Of a stretch of DNA of 64,000 bases, positions 61,492 through 64,000 are shown piece after piece (the stretch's first letter is position 1; the number at the start of each line of letters is the position of its first letter). The DNA lies in the NCBI GenBank assembly GCA_037039685.1, contig JAWNGF010000011.1, positions 1,798,001 through 1,862,000 of the forward strand. Reading direction: 5' to 3'. A program made the translations under genes and the position numbers. Below the pieces are notes generated by a model that saw nothing but the letters and a program-made list of their open reading frames with translations, searched no databases and was not told the DNA's origin. The stretch comes from Ceratobasidium sp. AG-K. Its lineage: Eukaryota > Basidiomycota > Agaricomycetes > Cantharellales > Ceratobasidiaceae.

Positions 61492-62083
61492 TCAATGCCT
61501 GCCAAGCGCACGATCCTTGACCTCGTGGACCTTATCGCTCGCCTTCATTGCGACGTCCTGGACCTTGAGTTCGGCCCTCATGACGGCATCGGTCGTCGCA
61601 GCAAACGCGGAACGAGGGTCCGGCAAGCCAGCACGGGACTTCCACCACTCGGTATTAGGCGAGTAGAGCTGCGGACCAATCGGAATGTCAGGATAAGTCT
61701 TACAAATGTAGGGTGGGTTCTGAGGCTGTTGCGTCCAGGAACGTGCGCGTGGGGGAAGGTTCTAGGGGAAAGTGGGTGGAGACAAGACTTGCCTTGGTGT
61801 TCTGGTCTTGCCTCACGTTATTCCAGGGGGTGGGGTTGTTGCCGCGCGCGATCAGAACCTCTTGGCTATGGGCGGTGGGCACATTAGCAACGAGCACCAC
61901 GACGAAAAGACACTACTCACTTGTTCTTTAAGGTGTGGAAGCCAAACCAGCTGGCTCCGACCATTCCTGCATCGCACTCTGATCAGTGTCCGAAATGCCG
62001 ACAGCAACGTGTAACGTACCGGCGCCGACGGCAGCAAAGAGAGGGGCCAAGGCAGGGTTGGAGACAACAAAGCGGCTAGCCAT
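61492..62083 (-). CDS. NDUFA4-like mitochondrial inner-membrane subunit
   Basis: Exons 62020-62083, 61921-61966, 61793-61865 and 61492-61719 give 136 aa. NDUFA4 (MLRQ) is a small single-span subunit, first assigned to complex I and in mammals shown to belong to cytochrome c oxidase. The chain has a short N-terminus (MASRFVVSNPALAPLFAAVG), a single hydrophobic helix (LFAAVGAGMVGASWFGFHTL), and the NPTPWNN block that matches the NPxPWN feature of the family. A longer C-terminal part than in animals follows (YPDIPIGPQLYS, NTEWWKSRAGLPDP), ending in an amphipathic helix. The third intron is uncertain: a GC donor (AAG then GCAAGT at 61792) keeps VRQDQNTK, while a GT donor 24 bases earlier (after PWNN) also keeps frame. 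A TATATAA lies 86 bases upstream of the ATG. It diverges from RanGAP, with 216 bp between starts. Confidence 0.72.
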
Positions 62084-62168
62084 AGTAGGGACTGGAGTCG
62101 GACAGAAAGCAAGAGACTGAGTGGGGAGGAGGCGCGGGGCTAGGTGGGGGTGGTATGGGGCCCCGCGT

Positions 62169-62175
62169 TTATATA
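62169..62175 (-). promoter_or_regulatory. TATA-like box upstream of the NDUFA4-like gene
   Basis: Reads TATATAA on the minus strand, 86 bases before the ATG at 62083. The distance suits a TATA element with a short leader. The RanGAP gene on the other side has no such element. Confidence 0.5.
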
Positions 62176-62299
62176 TCCCGTAAACACGTGAATGATTGTC
62201 AATCCATAGGTCAGCAATACCTTGGCCGGCTAGGCTTCGTCAGCAGCACCTCAGCTCACGTGACTCACCCTTGACCGCGATTGTCTCTAACTTTTCTCC

Positions 62300-63602
62300 A
62301 TGGCTTCTACGACTCCGTCCGCGACGTATGCTGACCCGTCCCGGGTGTTTACTATCCATGGAAAAGCTCTCACCCTCAATACGCGCGAGGAGATCGAACC
62401 GTATATCAAGCAGATGCGCGAGATAAAAGATTTAGAGGAGGTCCACTTTGGTGGCAATACCCTCGGTGTAGAGGCATGCCAGGCGATAGCCGAGGTCCTC
62501 AAGGAGTGCAACACGCTCAAGGTATGTTGTCCAATCAGCTTCTCTTTCACGTTTTCCGACCTTTTCTTTGTAGATCGCCGACTTTCACGACATCTTTACG
62601 CGCCGCCTCATCTCCGAAATCCCTCAGGCCCTCTCCGCCATCTGCGACGCGCTCAAAGACAAGACGACCCTCGTAGAGCTAAACCTCTCCGACAACGCGT
62701 TTGGCGGGCGATCAGCCGAACCCATGGTCCCCTTCCTCACCCACAACAGGCATTTCCAGGTCTTCAAGCTCAACAACAACGGTCTCGGCATCGCGGGCGG
62801 TCAAACCATCGCCAACGCACTCCTCGCCAACGCCGAGGCTGCCAAAGCAGAGGGCATATACCCCACTCGTCTACGTACCGTCATCTGCGGACGAAACCGC
62901 CTCGAGAACGGCTCGGCGCCAGACTGGGCGCGAGCGTTTGCTGCTCATGGTGGACTCACCGAAGTCCGTATGCCCCAGAACGGAATCCGAATGGAGGGCA
63001 TTGCGCAGATCTCGAAAGGCCTGTCCAAGTGCACATCCCTCCAGGTGCTCGACCTACAGGACAACACCTGCACCGAGTCTGGATCGAGAGCCGTCGCCGA
63101 TGCGCTCAAGGCCTGGCCAGACCTGCGAACCCTGAACCTGTCCGATTGCTTGCTGAGCCCCAAGGGTGGAATTGCACTCGCGACTGCGCTTCGGGACGGA
63201 AGGTGTCCGAAGCTTGAGACGCTCAAGATCCAGTATGGCGAGTGGGACCACCGAGCAATAAATATTCTCGCAGAAGCGATCAAGACCAAGCTTCCCAACC
63301 TGACGGCGCTCGAGCTGAATGGAAACAGGGCGGATCCCGAGGACGAGTGTATCACCAACGTCCGAGACGCGCTCGAGGAGCATGGTCATGCCGATGCGCT
63401 GGACAAGCTGGATGACATGGAGGAGTTTGACGAGGAGGAAGCCGAGAAGGAGGAGGAAGAGGCAGAGGTAAAGCGGGGCGATGTGAGTGACGAGGAAGAG
63501 GAGAAAGAGAGCAAGGTGGCGAACGCAGTAAACCAGAAGCTGGAAGATGCTGCAGACTCATTGGCAGAGCTAATGGGCAAGGTGCATATTGGTGACAAAT
63601 AA
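62300..63602 (+). CDS. RNA1: Ran GTPase-activating protein (RanGAP/Rna1)
   Basis: Cytoplasmic activator of GTP hydrolysis by Ran, needed for nucleocytoplasmic transport. Two exons (62300-62521 and 62574-63602) give 416 aa, close to fission yeast Rna1. Leucine-rich repeats of the RanGAP type run from about residue 30 to 340, with EVHFGGNTLG, LVELNLSDNAFG, FKLNNNGLG, VICGRNRLENGS, VLDLQDNT, TLNLSDCLLS and ALELNGNR in order. The block FHDIFTRRLISEIPQAL holds the position of the catalytic Arg of fission yeast Rna1 (its FTGRV). An acidic stretch (EEFDEEEAEKEEEEAE) near residue 350 and an amphipathic tail complete it. It lacks the SUMO-target domain of animal RanGAP1, as expected for fungi. It starts at the only Met that precedes the first repeat. 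An 83-residue overlap with antisense open frames is not meaningful. Confidence 0.95.
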
Positions 63603-64000
63603 TGTGTTTCTGGGCTAGGTTCTATTTACGAACTTATGAACTGGATCTGAAGATATTCATACTTCCTAATAGGACTGAATTGGAGAAATGCGATCTCGGC
63701 GTGTCTTTGGGCACTTGACGAGGGACTGTGCTATTCTAACATTGATCTTCGGCGTGGCCTCTGGATGAATGAAATCACCTGATGATCACGGTGAATCAAA
63801 TGCATTGTCACTTTTCAGGTGATAAAGACCTGAAGCGTGATTTCCAAGTGTCTCAAACATCACACTTAATGTCAGTGATTACCAAGATCACAGTAAAATC
63901 GAGTTAAGGGGGAACTTGTCGGTTCACACAAAGATCGGAGAAGACAGCAGAGGTATTAAATAAAGCACAACAGAGAGAACTATATTCGAACCATCAGTCT
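63603..64000. other. Downstream flank of RanGAP, no gene seen
   Basis: Holds the 3' UTR. The later part contains several short direct and inverted words around GTGATCACGG/GGTGATAAAG, but nothing I can assign. Confidence 0.4.

Noticed and set aside
1..64000. tRNA, rRNA or snRNA genes
   Set aside because: I scanned for cloverleaf-like arms and conserved boxes by eye and saw none that I could support; a covariance search would be decisive.

Overview
The window is eukaryotic and fungal. Genes are broken by many short GT-AG introns (mostly about 40-60 nt), intergenic spaces are small, and no operon, rRNA, tRNA or CRISPR structure was seen. The gene families point to a basidiomycete of the Agaricomycetes, and a Rhizoctonia/Ceratobasidiaceae-like genome is my best guess: a NACHT-WD40 STAND gene, a CHAT protein, F-box and BTB fragments, and a mushroom-type MFS monocarboxylate transporter. 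The species is inference.

Layout. 1-1.7 kb: 3' part of the ribosome-export GTPase Lsg1. 2.0-3.0 kb (-): an RNase III-fold plus dsRBD protein lacking most catalytic acids. 3.9-6.1 kb: the pH-response zinc-finger factor PacC/Rim101. 6.8-12.2 kb: a decayed NACHT-WD40 receptor with about 21 WD40 repeats. 13.1-15.2 kb: an unrecognised 672-aa protein with an Asn-Cys motif. 16.0-18.2 kb (-): a secreted six-hairpin-glycosidase-like protein in 12 exons, one only 5 nt long. 18.2-20.3 kb is gene-poor. 20.3-25.4 kb (-) is Raptor (TORC1), and 25.5-27.3 kb (+) is COP9 signalosome subunit 2; the two share an 83-bp divergent promoter. 27.7-29.6 kb: an F-box-like gene with frame problems. 30.0-31.7 kb: a frameshifted CHAT caspase-like gene. 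32.6-34.7 kb (Sad1/USP39) and 35.0-35.4 kb (Hub1/UBL5) are convergent neighbours and both are ubiquitin-related splicing factors. 35.7-37.0 kb: a multi-pass membrane protein. 37.6-39.7 kb (-): an MFS transporter.

40.1-45.7 kb holds the most unusual structure: a tandem duplication of a divergent gene pair. Each unit has a UbiA-type membrane prenyltransferase on the minus strand and a small multi-TM protein of unknown function on the plus strand. A third, decayed UbiA copy lies at 59.1-59.7 kb in the opposite orientation. Between them are a 1,850-aa Ser/Pro-rich protein (46.5-52.1 kb) and an ABCC/MRP-type transporter with a 3' frameshift (52.6-58.6 kb). Transporters beside repeated prenyltransferases may mean a locus for making and moving a prenylated compound, but this is inference.

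The window ends with a BTB gene relic (60.3-60.7 kb), an NDUFA4-like mitochondrial subunit (61.5-62.1 kb, -) and RanGAP/Rna1 (62.3-63.6 kb, +). Splice sites were placed by reading the sequence. Where a full exon chain is given, the summed coding length divides by three.
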